64,000 bases of DNA, taken from Acanthaster planci (taxonomy: Eukaryota; Echinodermata; Asteroidea; Valvatida; Acanthasteridae). The translations under genes and the position numbers were made by a program. Location: the NCBI RefSeq assembly GCF_001949145.1, contig NW_019091360.1:618440-682439 (forward strand). Direction: 5' to 3'. Below are positions 35,221 through 46,956 of this stretch, in pieces. The notes beneath the pieces are model-generated. The model was not told the DNA's origin. It was given only the letters and a program-made list of their open reading frames with translations, and searched no databases. Positions within the stretch are counted from its first letter, which is position 1. Each line of letters starts with the position of its first letter.

Positions 35221-35439
35221 CACATAAGAAAGGGTCTTCGTCTGATCCATCTTCACAGTCTTGGACTAAATCACACACGTTTTCGATACGTAGACACTGT
35301 GACCCACTTCTACAGGTAAACTGATTGCCAAGGCACCCAATGTCCTGCCTGTTTGGATTCACGGTCCTCACCGATGATATTAGAGGAGGTATGTCATATC
35401 CTCGAGAGAGACTGACCTCTACTGAATCCGGATTTGTAG
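35221..35439 (-). CDS. LDLa-repeat protein, exon 2 (LDLa module 1)
   Basis: Splice sites CCACCAG and GGTGAGTAG; 219 nt, phase 1 to 1, in frame with exon 1. About 33 residues of linker (including [15 protein letters not shown]) lead to [18 protein letters not shown] and [20 protein letters not shown], a complete LDLa module. Confidence 0.9.
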
Positions 35440-35924
35440 CTGGTGGTAAAATAGTGGGAAATGCTGGCTACAATATTGTCAGTGTTGTCAATGAAATCAG
35501 TGAAAAGAAAGAGCGTCTTTAACGAGTCAAATCATGTTACTCGTGATTTGTTGTGATTCTTTTAAAGGATCCATCATTTACAAAAAAGGAGGACTGCAAT
35601 GAAGGTAAAACCCGACAATACGAGCGGGGCGTATATTTGGACACTTGGTTTCATTTTCTTAATCAAGCAGTTGAGAGGAAACAGGATAAAGACAAGGCTC
35701 CACCCTTCCAATCCCCAAAATTGGCAGGGGCGCCCACTCATGGATCCGCTTGTGTTGCCCATGTAGTTTTATGCGCTGCGTATTGAAAACATAAACCTTA
35801 CGGATTGTTCGGTCTCTTATGAGGGATAATGAACATCGTTGATGTTGCTTTAAGGTCAAGACATTTCTAAGAAGGATGACATTGAGATAAGGTCGTTTGC
35901 TGGAATGAATATTTTTGTGCATAC

Positions 35925-37029
35925 CTGTGGTTAATTCGAGTGACGCATCATTTTCCACTTGGTTGCTATCTACTGATGTGATACTACCGACCACAAGACT
36001 CAATCCCTCTAGCTCCAACTCCAACCTCTCATCCACTGACAGATCCGTATTTGTCTTCTTTTCTTGTACTTTGGCAATTTCGGCTATGCCCAACTCACTC
36101 ATAACCTCAGCATTTTGTTGTTCTTTAGTTTGTTCCGTTGAAAAGGCTTTTTCTTTCCGGGTCTTGCTACCAGGCTGCGGCACACCGCTAAGCGTAATAT
36201 CCTCATAGACTGAACCGTCATCAGCTCTGGTTAAAGCGGAAAAATATCCTGACCCACTTATCACGACATCCGAGGAACCTTTACCCAAAAGAGAATGTTT
36301 GGGAATATTCAGACTATCCCCAGGGTGTCTCAGTTCGGAAAAATCCATATTGTTGTTGGTTTCAAGCGATGGATAGTCGTCTAAGCAGCCGTCTCCACTG
36401 GCAGACTTCCCAGAGCCGCTGCTTTCATCGGTTATGTCAAAATCGTTAAGCAACTGTGCGTCCATATTTTCACCTTCGTGTTGAAGCTGCCCCGATAGAT
36501 CCTCTTCAGTTGTACTGACCGTGGGAGGGGACAAAACAGTGTCAGTGTGAGACAGCTTCGGCTTCTTTTGGAAACGCTTTCCAGAAGACTTCTCAAGAGT
36601 TATGAGTTCGTTTTCTAAGTCCACTGAATCCGAAGCCTCAGATGAACTGAGCTTCTGAAGCTGGAGTGACAACGAGTGGTACTGTAGCTCCAGATCCAAG
36701 TCCTTATCTGGCCTGTCATCAGTTTCCAGCTCCTGTCCTGTCAGCGTTTCTCCTATGTCGGTGTCGTCAAATAATCCTGGAAACCTCTTGACTTCACTGG
36801 CTTCATCGAGGTCATTTTCTCCACTGCCATGCTGCTCGGAATTGGAGGCAATGATGCCCTGCCTAACGTGCATTTTGTGGATCTCTAATCCGATGTCGAC
36901 GCTCGAGCGTCCCTGTTGCTGGTTCACACTGTTATAAGTGGACAACTTTTGCAGATGTAAGGGTGACGCGGCAGCAATATTCGCGACGACAATGAGTACA
37001 AGTACCACAATCGCCCCGTGCAATCCCAT
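35925..37029 (-). CDS. LDLa-repeat protein, exon 1: signal peptide and acidic Ser/Gly-rich region
   Basis: The ATG at 37029-37027 begins a signal peptide (MGLHGAIVVLVLIVVANIAA, cleavage likely near residue 22). The 368 complete codons end at a good donor (CCACAG/GTATGC at 35925/35924). The region is rich in Asp, Glu, Ser and Leu. It has SGSG at about 204-207 (within DESSGSGKSASGDG) and again at about 258-261; Ser-Gly next to acidic residues is the usual site for glycosaminoglycan attachment. Basic pairs occur at about 81-82 (EVKRF) and 151-152 (SSGKRF). It has almost no Cys and no known fold, so an extended or proteoglycan-like stalk is my inference. I do not recognise an orthologue. The LDLa modules in following exons suggest extracellular ligand binding. 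Confidence 0.85.
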
Positions 37030-39406
37030 GGCGTCTTTCCTGCGTCCGATTTTAGACGCTTATTTCAACATACACTTGTGTTCTTATTTTAGTCAATAAC
37101 TTGGATATGTTTTGTTTTTGATCATAATGATCCAAACACTGACACTACAAGAGAAAGTCTAACTGTGAACACAGAGGCACACGTTCACAATAGTTACTGT
37201 ATTTAGCAGATGTCTATACGGCAACTCGGTCTCTCAGCTACATTGATCGTTAGCACAGAAAGTCACTTTGCTTAATCCGTCTTCAAACAAAGATGGGCTC
37301 TCAATGGACAGTACAACAAAGGCGCAACTTAGAAACCTGTTATCTATGGAAATGAATAATTGATTCCATTACACATCAAATTTAAACACAAGAAACACCT
37401 CGATGGAATGCGTGTGCAGGGAAGGTCAAAACTTGAAAGCACTGCACCCAATAATGACTCCAGTTGGTCTATATTGCATGTTTGTTCCTTTGCTATGAGT
37501 TGATTCATCCTTGTTGTCCCTTGGAGGATGTGGGTGGGTGTACGGAAGGGAAAGAATGGTCCACAGTCACATAACATAGTTTTACGTGGTGGTCTAAATA
37601 TAAAAATCGCATGCATGCAATTTTTGACTGATTAGACTACTTCTCTACCGTACGTTCATAAAATACATATATGTCATTTGAAAGTGATTTCGTCTCCAAA
37701 CATTGACCGTGCATTCTAAGGTTTCTAATTTCAAAGTACAGGTATCATTCGACGGAATTTGTGTATTGCTTTATACGACAGGTGCAAATAATGTGCGTAA
37801 AATGACCGCCCTCTGGCAGCAGCTGCCTATCTGTAAATCTCATCTGAAGTGTTATCTTTAGAAAGTAAAGAAAATCAATGTCATGCTCTATCACTTAAGA
37901 TATTTTACACATAAGAGGCTAATTGGTGTTTGCAATATAGGCCAAGCCAATAAAATCAACCAACGTACGATGGACATTTATATAATGGGTTTTTGCCCTT
38001 ACCCAACGTATATATTAATAAACACTGTATGCGCAGTGCTTGTCCGAGAGCTTGCGAAAAAAGTCACAAGCTTACTCCGGTGGGTACAATGGACACTTTA
38101 CTACGTCATTAAAACATCGCAAGTAAAGTCAGCGGTACAGCCCTAGACAACGAGACATAGCGTAATACTACAAGAGATCGATAAAATCAATCAGAAAGCC
38201 AGACCCGCAGCATGAAAAATGCATCACGTCACTTGAATGGCAGCAAAGATAGGAAAACAAAACATTTGGGACATTTCTACTGGATACATGGAAACCAGAT
38301 AGAATCTCAGGACAAATCCAAGCAATTTTCTCACTATAGTAAAAACAGGTGTCATGATGAGAGAAAACTTTCTGTTTTTAATTAGTTTCTTCAGGAGAGA
38401 TGGCTCAACATGAAAATTGCAACGCTGGTACCAAACCTACCAGTAAATACCCCCACGGAGGCAGCCTACAGAGACGATAAAGACGGTGGTATAGATTACT
38501 GGCTTGAAGTTGCGTAACTACAGTCTCGTTTGTTAAGGAGTAACTTGGAGGACCATTTTCGGACTCAATGGGTTTACGGTGAATAACGGAAAGCTCTTTT
38601 TGTTCGAAATCTGCATTTTCAGCAACATTAGCCAGGAAGGGATGTCAAGTAGTTTTCTGCAATTCAGAAGAAAGTTTCATGAAATGAAGATCCTTTACTT
38701 TTAGCATAATTATTGATGTAAAGGGGATCCATGGGCCAAGTAGGGAGTTCCCTTATAACAGCACTCCAAATGATGTCCAATATCTTTCCACTTTCCGATT
38801 TTTCTAAAGCTGAGTAGACCTATCCGCTTTGCCTGACTTCAGAAAAAATAGAGACTGCAATAATTATTTATGTATGGTCCCCCCAAAATAAAGGTTAAGC
38901 AGACTGCTTCAGATAACAATTAGTGGGGGACACGTTTATCTAAGTAACCGATACGACTTTAATTAATATATTTGAATGAATTACAAGGTTTACCAATAAA
39001 TGTGGAAAATAAGGAGATGAGTCAATAATGCTAAAAAAAAACTGGAGGTAAGGGCACCCTGTACTCAAACCATGCTTCCCTTGTCCAATCTACCCAACGC
39101 TTGACTTCAAAGTACCTCAACCAAACGACCCACACTTTGTAGGGCATCAGACACTGCCTGGTAGATTTTTCTTTCTTCCCAATAACGCCCCGCCCCCAAA
39201 GAAGGAAGAACAGAACAATACCGAGAAAGAAGGGGCGAAAAGGATCCCGATAAATTGCACTTGCGCAAATAACTCCGAAAATAATGTTAAACTTTTGCCA
39301 ATCACATCTAACATTCCCCCACCCCAACGCCAAGCAGACTGCCGCATACCTGTACATGTATATGTATTTTAATTGATGGATTTCAGTGCTTTTTGTTAAC
39401 TCGCAG
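37030..39406. other. Upstream region of the LDLa gene, no recognised gene
   Basis: Should contain the promoter of the minus-strand LDLa gene directly above 37030, but no TATA or initiator could be fixed. Nothing else recognisable. Confidence 0.4.
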
Positions 39407-39487
39407 AAGGCTTCACCAGTGACGAGGACAGCAGCGACAGTGGACAGCAGTGACAGCAGTGAAGACTCCTGCGATGAATCCATCTAA
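39407..39487 (+). other. Possible terminal coding exon, weak
   Basis: A 3' splice-site-like tract (GCTTTTTGTTAACTCGCAG) precedes an 81-base open frame ending in TAA. The frame would encode a C-terminus containing VDSSDSSEDSCDESI. No partner exon is recognised; the repeated CAGCAGTGA could equally be simple repeat. Confidence 0.2.
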
Positions 39488-39907
39488 AGCTGGTAAGATT
39501 TGGCAAATTTGTCTGTCTGTCGGGCTGGCTGTCTCTCTGTCGATCGGTTGATCGGACTGTTTGTAGGGCGGGCTTTCTGTCCGTCTATTGAGCTGTCATT
39601 TAATTTCTTATGTCCTCTGCTTGCCTACACATTAATAGGACAGCTTGCTGGCGCCATACAATGCAGAAAGCAGGCATCTCCGCCATCGAGACGAGTGAAG
39701 CGTCTAATGGAATCGAAAGTATACTTTCTGTACATCTGTACTGTATGGCTGTGAGGGTCTGAGCGTGAAAGTTGGCGTTCACTGTCTGAATGGGAGACTT
39801 TGAGGCGCTTGGTGGTGACCAACATTCCGGTCCTTTTTACTAGTTCTGAGCATGCGCGCATTGGTCTATGCGTGCGTGCACAGCTCTGAGCACGTGCAAT
39901 ACCCTGA

Positions 39908-40389
39908 GGGTGCACCACTACAAATAAATTCCCATAGACAGCAATGATAAATCCCCATACTTCACAAAATATTTAAAAAATACAACTCTCACAGGTGTTC
40001 AGGCTGCACAGAAAATGATGTTTCACATGCCCCCTTTCATTTTCCTTTCAATTTTCGGAGGGTTGACCAATGAATTTTTAAGAAATTTTCACCAGAAGCA
40101 GACCACCCCTAAAATGAAGAAAATGTCCCTGTCCAGAAAAGAAGCCATTTTGAAAAAACATCCCTCTGCAAAATGGCTCAAATAGTGCCACTTTTGGACC
40201 CGATTGCATTCAAATTGCTCAGAATTGGAAGCCCTGAGTCCGGCCCAGAGGTTCAGTCTCAGATTTCTTCAATTCCCCAGTTCCATGGCTCTCAGAACCC
40301 TCTAATATAGAATATTTTGAGTGTATAACTTTTATTAACGAGCTCGGCGGACATAGTATGATTTCTGGCCTAAATACGACGGTGCACCC
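39908..40389. mobile_element. MITE, GGGTGCA family
   Basis: Inverted ends GGGTGCACC / GGTGCACCC. The left end resembles that of 18763-19197 in sequence and order (ACTA..AATTC, CAATG). Confidence 0.5.
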
Positions 40390-41419
40390 TTGAAAAAGGA
40401 CCGATATGTCTGCTGCCACCAGCGTCTCAAAGTGTCCCATTGGAGTCCATTCATATGCACGTTACCCGTGTGCTATGTCTGGCATTGGACATTATGCTAA
40501 CACAAAAACAAACAAAAATTTTATAACACAACTATTATATTATTACTATACAATAAATTATACACTCTTAAAAGTAGGTGTACATTTAAGAAATCTACCA
40601 TGCCTGACTGCGTAAAGAAGTGTAAGTCACGTGCTCTAAGTCGTCTCAAAATCCTCGCTGTAAAATTGAAAATTAGAATACTTATAAATTACATATGTAA
40701 ATTTTTGGTACCTTAATATTTATCACTGTTACACTTGGAGACCTTAGGCTGTTGGACCATTTGTTACAACAAACTCCACCCCATCCCCATTTGCAATAAA
40801 GAGAAAAGAAAATCCTTACATTTTATGTCGGTAAAATATGTACTCCCTAACATTTTCATTTGATGAAATGCATTCTGTGCATTTGATAACGTGACACTTT
40901 TATGCTTTAAGTTTTCTTTAGAGAACTATGACAGAGCAAATGTTTAACAGCTCATGTTTTACGTTTTCTAACGACAGCTTGCCCGAAAGTAAGATTTATT
41001 CTAAATCTAGATCGCAACGTTTCCTATCTCTATCAACAGTCTCACAGGACTGTTTAGGAACTGTGCCAGTGTGAAATAATGTAGGCTCGTGTTACAAACG
41101 TCGGATATCATTTTTAAAACTATGCAAGGAACAACGCTGCTCTTGTAAAAATACCAGGCGATTCTGAATGCAAAACTCCCTAACTTGGGAAATATCCAGT
41201 GAACATAACCATGAACACATTAATGAATACATTAAAGAGATCATGTAGTGCATTACATTTACTTCAAACCTAGAAATATACCCGAGTTTCAATTAATCTC
41301 ACTTTTATCTACTTTTGAAAGGTATTTGGGTGCCTTTTTGGATTTATGCTTATCCAAATTTAAATATTCATGACCAAAACTGTGATGTCAGGTAAACAAA
41401 TCTTGGGCAAGTTCGGGCG
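40390..41419. other. Unassigned, no gene seen
   Basis: AT-rich, no recognised element. Confidence 0.4.
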
Positions 41420-42390
41420 CGAACTGCAGTTCAACAACTTCTTAACAGAGCCTGAAAGTAAGAGGTCACGCAGCGAGCTTCCGGAATCCTTGCGGGTCCT
41501 CCTAAAGGGGATTTCTACATGGGTCATCCTATCATATCCTATAATTTTGGGAAGAATGATTTCTAATTGAAACCACCCCAAGAAACACTCATGTCGGAAT
41601 TTCCCCCTTGTCTTCCTCAAGTAATATTTAGCGAAAGTCACCTGGAGATGGGTAAAAAACGAATTTCATCAACGAACTTTTGCTTCCGGCAGTATCGTTC
41701 CTAGGTCTCCGCTCATGCTCGTTTATTTTCATTTCCCGTACTTACGTGGAAACGAGAGTGTACAAGATTTACCTTCCCTGCAGTCGATGGGTTCCAGATT
41801 CTGTTGAGTTGACGTGACACAATTCTTGTCAGCAAAGGTTAGCTTATACATCAAAATCTTTCGTAAAAGCATGTTATTGCTTTAAGTTTATTTCCTTATA
41901 AATTTCAAAATCCTTAAGATATTTAGGTTGTTTTTATTTTGGCTTTTACCCAAAAGACTACCATGATCTGTAATTCCGTAATACGGGTGATTCACAATAG
42001 TACGCCCCCAAGAGCTTGACACTTGTTGGCCAATCCCAACGCGCGACTTCTGTCGACCCTTTCCAAACGCGCTTTGGGTTGACAGATTTTGTGTATTGTG
42101 ATTGGCCAACGCGTTGCAACCTCTTGGAGGCGCACTATTGTGAAATGCCCGTATAGTTCATATGCGTACGAAACCACCGAACTGCACTGTTCTCCATGTA
42201 TTTTAGATTTTCAGAAGTGAAGTCTCTTTTAGGTCAGGTCATTTGTCATTTTCCATAAATTGATATGCTAGCGAATATAAGAGTAGAGTTTTTAAGAAGT
42301 AACTGAACGAAAAAATATGACAAATTCTGAAATTTCCTATCTAAGGGTTCCGGAAGTGCGCCATCAGGATTCACCTTTCAGGCTCTATTG
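41420..42390. repeat. Second copy of the 32.68-33.58 kb segment
   Basis: See the other copy. The two copies flank the first exons of the LDLa gene in direct orientation. Confidence 0.65.
41982..42153. mobile_element. Complete 172-bp MITE (TACGGGYGATTC ends)
   Basis: Arms of about 75 bp are inverted (ACAATAGT.CGCC.CCAAGAG near each edge and GTTGGCCAATC.CAA further in) and flanked by TA. The centre is intact here, whereas the copy at 28530-29175 is split by another element. Confidence 0.85.
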
Positions 42391-43470
42391 CTTAAATATA
42401 CGCAACATTAGTATGGTCACACTCGAACTAACCAAGTTTTATTTATGTGCGTTATCGTTGGTTGCAACTCTCGCTGTGTTCAGGGTTGATGAAATTCCGT
42501 ACAATTATTTTCTTGTAACTGGTTCGCTTGTACTGATAAATGAAATCGGGTACTTATAACCTGTGGCATGACCAGGACCTGGTTCCAAAAAATGGTCAAA
42601 GCTATGCATTCTTTGGGCTACTTGGTCGAACTACGGTTCGAACTAGTCGTACTCGAACTTGCTCCTTAATGTTGCCAGTGCAACAAATCAGTATTTGTGC
42701 ACCAAAACAAAAACTGTTGCAGTTTCAGATATTACTTTTAGCAAAATCTACTTTTCTTTAGTGATTTATATCTGTTGCAGTACATGGCAACAAGCCAACA
42801 AGCAACACTTTCCCGAAAATGCTTTTAATTAGCAGATTAATAGGCTTAACCATTTGAAAAAACCTATACTGGGAGCAAGTCTTTCCCAACTGACATCACA
42901 GCACTGCACCCTCAGTTGTATAGGAAAAAATGACAGTTTTTAATGTTTAAAAAGTCAGCGTTTCAATATACATGTATTTAATGTAAAAAGGATGTCAATT
43001 TGTTATAAATGAGTATAAAGTTGGACAGAAAGTGTCTGTAAGGAAATGTCATCACCTCAACACTTTAAACTGAGATCTTTAGGGCGTATAATTTCATACT
43101 TCTGGGGCGTATTTTCGTGACCCTTAAACCAGAAACGTTTTTGAGACGTCAAAGCAAAAAGCAGTAACATGTTCAAGCTGGCCCACAAAAACGAAGAACA
43201 GGAAACCGTGAAGTCATCTGACATTGAAAAAAAAATCAAGAAAGCAAACGATTTTCTCGACGAACGTCATTTTTACTCAATATTCGTCATATTTCTGCTG
43301 CTCTCTAAAATGTGGATGCCATTCTAAAAAATAATTTATAAAATATACATGCGACCTAAGATGTTAGAGGTCGTGTACAGACCCTTGGGTCTAACATTGG
43401 GTGTATTCCCTTATGAACATGTACAATGAAAATTCTGAAATATGAACTCAGTCTCTTTAAAGTTTTCAGC
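42391..43470. other. Unassigned, includes 3' flank/UTR of the p75-like gene
   Basis: No recognised exon. The region just below 43471 should be the 3' UTR of the minus-strand receptor gene. Confidence 0.4.
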
Positions 43471-43763
43471 TCATGCAAATACGGGTAATTTCTGCAGCAC
43501 ATCCTGTCTGTTTAGACTCTTTAAAGCAGCTACCAACACGCTGACAACAGCACCCTCTCTATCCGACCATACCGTCAACATGCGGTGAACAGGTAAATCA
43601 TCATCGGAAGTTTTGATGAAATGCACGATGTCTTTGTCTGAGAATCCTAGCTCATGAGCAAGTCCCCTCCAATCTCGCCTATCCAGCCGTGAGATTCCAA
43701 GTAGAGACTCCACTTCGGAACGTGTCGTTGTGGATAAATCTCGGTATAAAGTGGTACTCGGAA
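43471..43763 (-). CDS. NGFR: p75NTR-like receptor, last coding exon: death domain
   Basis: The death domain recruits adaptors for neurotrophin or pro-neurotrophin signalling in p75NTR. The splice acceptor GCCGAACAG precedes 43763; entering phase 1, in frame with the linker exon; stop TGA at 43473-43471. It encodes TLYRDLSTTTRSEVESLLGI, then DWRGLAHELGFSDKDIVHF, then VHRMLTVWSDREGAVVSVLV and AALKSLNRQDVLQKL. In vertebrate p75NTR the same order is seen: LYSSLP...EEVEKLL, W..LAGELGY...I..F, V..LL..W.......LDALL.ALR..QR.DL. It is about 80 residues long, which is normal for a death domain. Confidence 0.92.
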
Positions 43764-45153
43764 CTGTTCGGCGTAAAATATAAAGTACTTCAACTTAAGG
43801 TCATCTAGAATAGAACTTCTATTCTATCACCTTATAAAACTATTCTTACTTACTACTGCATCCATAAGAATTTATTATTTTTATGAAAAACGCACACGTG
43901 AAATTAATGTTGCGCCCAGGACGGTTCCGAAGTATCTCCGCCTGGGGAATGAGGAGTTAGCACTCTATAAGAGCCGGGGCGGAATTCGCCCTCCCAACAT
44001 TTTCCGATATCGTCGCAGTGCATGATCTTCAAGCGCCACTCTTGCGGAAATCTTTTTTACATATACACAATAACAATGACTGCAATAATTGTGTGGGGTT
44101 TTTTTTGGTTTAAATTTTGTATTTTTGTTTTGGGTTTTGTGTTTTTAGCCGAAACGAAGACACACACTAGTCAGTGCCCACTTTATGGCTAGATGCTTTT
44201 TTGACAACCCAAGAGCTGGTAAGTTTATGACAATATTTTCTGGAGTCTGTGAATACCAGATTGTCTTGCCACTGCCCGGCAATGCTCCTCTCAAGAAGTC
44301 ACAGGATACATACATTGTACATTCCCATGAGCTGTCCTGTTGGTTTGTCACTTCTTAGTGACTGAATCAAACACTTTGCACAGCAGTCACGTGACAAACG
44401 TGGCTTTATATGACATGCTAATTGAACACAAGCAGTTCTTTTTACTGGGACAGATATGAAAAGGGGAACTCCGAATCAATGCTGAAGGGTAGATAGGGTC
44501 TTTCAGCAGTTGCCCAACCACTGTCAAATGGAATTGTGGGAGGGATAAGACGCCATCTTCACATAGCAGCAATGTTCATATACATGTAGTTATTGATGTG
44601 TATAACTGGGCAACTGAGCGCTGGTGACTGAGGGGCTCTGGTGAGAAAGGACGCTTGTTGGAAATTACCAGGGAGACAAATAACCCCTTTCCATCGATAT
44701 GCCATTGACGGAGGCACAAGTGAATTTTAAAGAATAAATAACGTAGACCTCTGCTGAAATTGTCTGCCTGCATTTCCAGAATTTATCGGCGAATTCGAAC
44801 GACCAATCCGCGGCTTTTAAGAGGCGTGCGCTCGTTTGGCACTTTACCGCCTTGTTAACAATAAAATTGGACCCATAATACGCGCACTCAGCGTACCCGT
44901 ATCCGCTATTTTGGCAATTTCACGGCTCAAATTAAAGATCGGGTAAACTGTTCTGAACGAAATAACCGAACACTGTAAACAGGGTTCCTTTATTAATAGG
45001 TGAGAGTTCCTTTCAAACTGCACCTAAACCTACTTTAAGCACGACAACCACTAAATCCGGTTCGAATCCAAGAGTATACTTATAAGTAGGGCATTGTGGT
45101 GGCAAATGTATATTATATCCAAAGACATTGACACTCCCTCTTGATATACTTAC
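43764..45153 (-). other. Intron of the p75-like gene
   Basis: Contains a reverse-complement fragment of the 31.7/32.4-kb repeat at 43910-43975 (CGCCCAGGACGG, GAGGAGTTAGC); otherwise nothing recognised. Confidence 0.6.
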
Positions 45154-45290
45154 CGGTCATAAGAGGCGTTTGGTCAGTCGGTTGCCTGCTTGGGGCTAAA
45201 CTAGGGGGCAAATCTGCAGATTTCTTAATAGAATGCGCTCCTGCACTGGACACATCGATGTCAGCTTTAGATGGAGATCCTAAAGGTGAC
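45154..45290 (-). CDS. NGFR: p75NTR-like receptor, intracellular linker exon
   Basis: Acceptor ATCTCTGCAG and donor CGGTAAGT; 137 nt, phase 2 to 1, fitting its neighbours. Encodes a Ser/Pro-rich linker (SPLGSPSKADIDVSSAGAHS...QPTDQTPLM) of about 46 residues between membrane and death domain, comparable to the flexible chain in p75NTR. No domain. Confidence 0.85.
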
Positions 45291-45568
45291 CTGCAGAGAT
45301 CGACATAGGACATTTTACATACACAGGTTTAATTCAAGTATTATTCAAATGACCATTTGGCCTATTTGTTCTTTATACAGGAAGGTAGTAATATCATTCG
45401 TCAAATAAGTACAGTATTGGTCCGGGGATCACTTTAATACCAAACAAAAGGGCGGGGTAGTGACCATTTCCAAATATCCTTATTGGCGATAGGATCAAGT
45501 TCAATGTTACAGAAAAATTAATATCGAGGCAGATGTAAGTACATGCATGCACATGTACTTAGCCTTAC

Positions 45569-45776
45569 CTTGTTTGCTTTGCATGAGAACGCAGCTTTAC
45601 TTTTCTGAAAGACCATCTCTTGAAGATCACATAACCCAGGAGACCGATTACTACGAAAGCTAAGATGGCGCAGTAGATGGGCACAATGCTGGGAGGTCTG
45701 CTGTTTATTACGTGGGCAACGGTGTCTGGGGTTTCGCTGCTATGTTGGTATGCTGTGGTTGTTGACATCACTGTAT
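45569..45776 (-). CDS. NGFR: p75NTR-like receptor, stalk and transmembrane exon
   Basis: Acceptor ATGACACAG and donor AGGTAAGG; 208 nt, phase 1 to 2. Encodes a Thr/Ser-rich stalk (TVMSTTTAYQHSSETPDTVA) and the membrane helix IVPIYCAILAFVVIGLLGYV followed by IFKRW. This resembles the vertebrate p75NTR helix closely, including the membrane Cys (YCxILA) needed for disulfide-linked dimers and the small-residue spacing after it (family knowledge). Juxtamembrane residues are basic (KVKLRSHAKQTR). Confidence 0.92.
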
Positions 45777-46451
45777 CTGTGTCATAAGTGCAAGAAAAGG
45801 TTTTATTACACGAAGCTAGTTCGGAGAGAACCTTCATATTGTCATTTATATATTTTACTTCTTATATCGTGGACTAGTTTTTAAGCATATTTTCATATGC
45901 TCGTTAAAGTTTGTTTTATTATAAATTTGTCAGAAAATAAGAGTCTACCATGATGAAATAAAACACTTTATCACAAAAAACATAATAGCAAAAGTGTGTA
46001 AAACGTAGGCATCACACAATAAACGAACAAGGCATTAAGAACAAATCGATGCTGCCACGTTCAATCCGAAAAACTTAATCCAATCGTTAATGACAGCTGC
46101 TGTCAATTTTGTCTGAATCTTTATCGGTGGATTAACGTAACTGTCTCATCTCTTTATAATTCAAAGAAACGGGACTTTTTTATTTCTTTTTTTTTTCTTA
46201 TGTGATGTCGAGGCATGGGAAATCACTGTTTGCTGCACAAAATCACTTTTTTGAAAGTAAGACAATGAATGAAATGTACGGGGAGCAGCACTGCTTCTAA
46301 TTATGCAAAAACTCATTCAAATGGCAGAGGCTTGTTTAGGCCCTTTCAATCTAACCACAGAGCATAGACACATCCAACCGCTCAACAAAGTACAGCTTGA
46401 GTCACACAGCATGACAGGAATTTTGACATTAATTATTAATGGTATTAGCAC
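45777..46451 (-). other. Intron of the p75-like gene
   Basis: AT-rich, no features. Confidence 0.6.
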
Positions 46452-46956
46452 CTGAGCAAACCGTGTCAGAAAACCTTGTGCACATTTCCAAGACAACAGT
46501 GCCTTCAAGGCAAGTACTGCAAGGCACACAACCCTTGGTGGCGCTCGTCAAGTCAGAGTATGTCCCATTGGCACAGGACTCGCACTCGGTGTTGTGCTGA
46601 GTGGCGCATTTAACGGTAGCACCGAATCCTGGAGGGCACGTATTACACTGGCTACAAGATCCATCTGCCGTATGGTAGTAGTTCCTCCGGCATTCACAAA
46701 GGGTATCATGGGTGATATTGCAGGAGTGCCTGACAAACTCATTTCTAGCACATCTTTTGCAGGGCATGCAGCCAGCTGTATGGCTGGGCTCGGGCGAAAA
46801 GGTTATATCGGCGTAACAGTGCATGCAGATAGTGTTGTTAAAGGCTGAGCAACGGGACTGGACGCCCCATCCAGGAGGGCATTGCAGACAACAATCACCA
46901 GTAGAAGTGGTCTCTTTGCTAGGACATTCAGGTGACGGAAGCGGAGTACACTCAGC
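46452..46956 (-). CDS. NGFR: p75NTR-like receptor, ectodomain exon with four TNFR cysteine-rich domains
   Basis: Acceptor CTTTTACAG precedes 46956; the donor is CTCAG/GTGCTA; 505 nt, phase 0 to 1. It encodes all four cysteine-rich domains in one exon. CRD1 starts AECTPLPSPECP and runs to NNTICMHC; CRD2 includes TFSPEPSHTAGCMPCKRC; CRD3 starts CECRRNYYHTADGSCSQC; CRD4 includes CANGTYSDLTSATKGCVPC and ends EMCTRFSDTVCS. The spacing and words such as GTYSD and CTR.SDT.C match p75NTR best among TNF-receptor family members. The signal-peptide exon upstream was not found, so the gene is 5'-incomplete in this annotation. Confidence 0.92.

Noticed and set aside
39031-39483. 150-codon minus-strand frame with hydrophobic stretches
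   Set aside because: Composition-driven; Trp/Phe-rich with no recognisable fold, no good promoter or splice signals.
45040-45080. GGTTCGAATCC, resembling a tRNA T-loop
   Set aside because: The flanking bases do not form the T-stem and no D-arm or anticodon arm precedes it.
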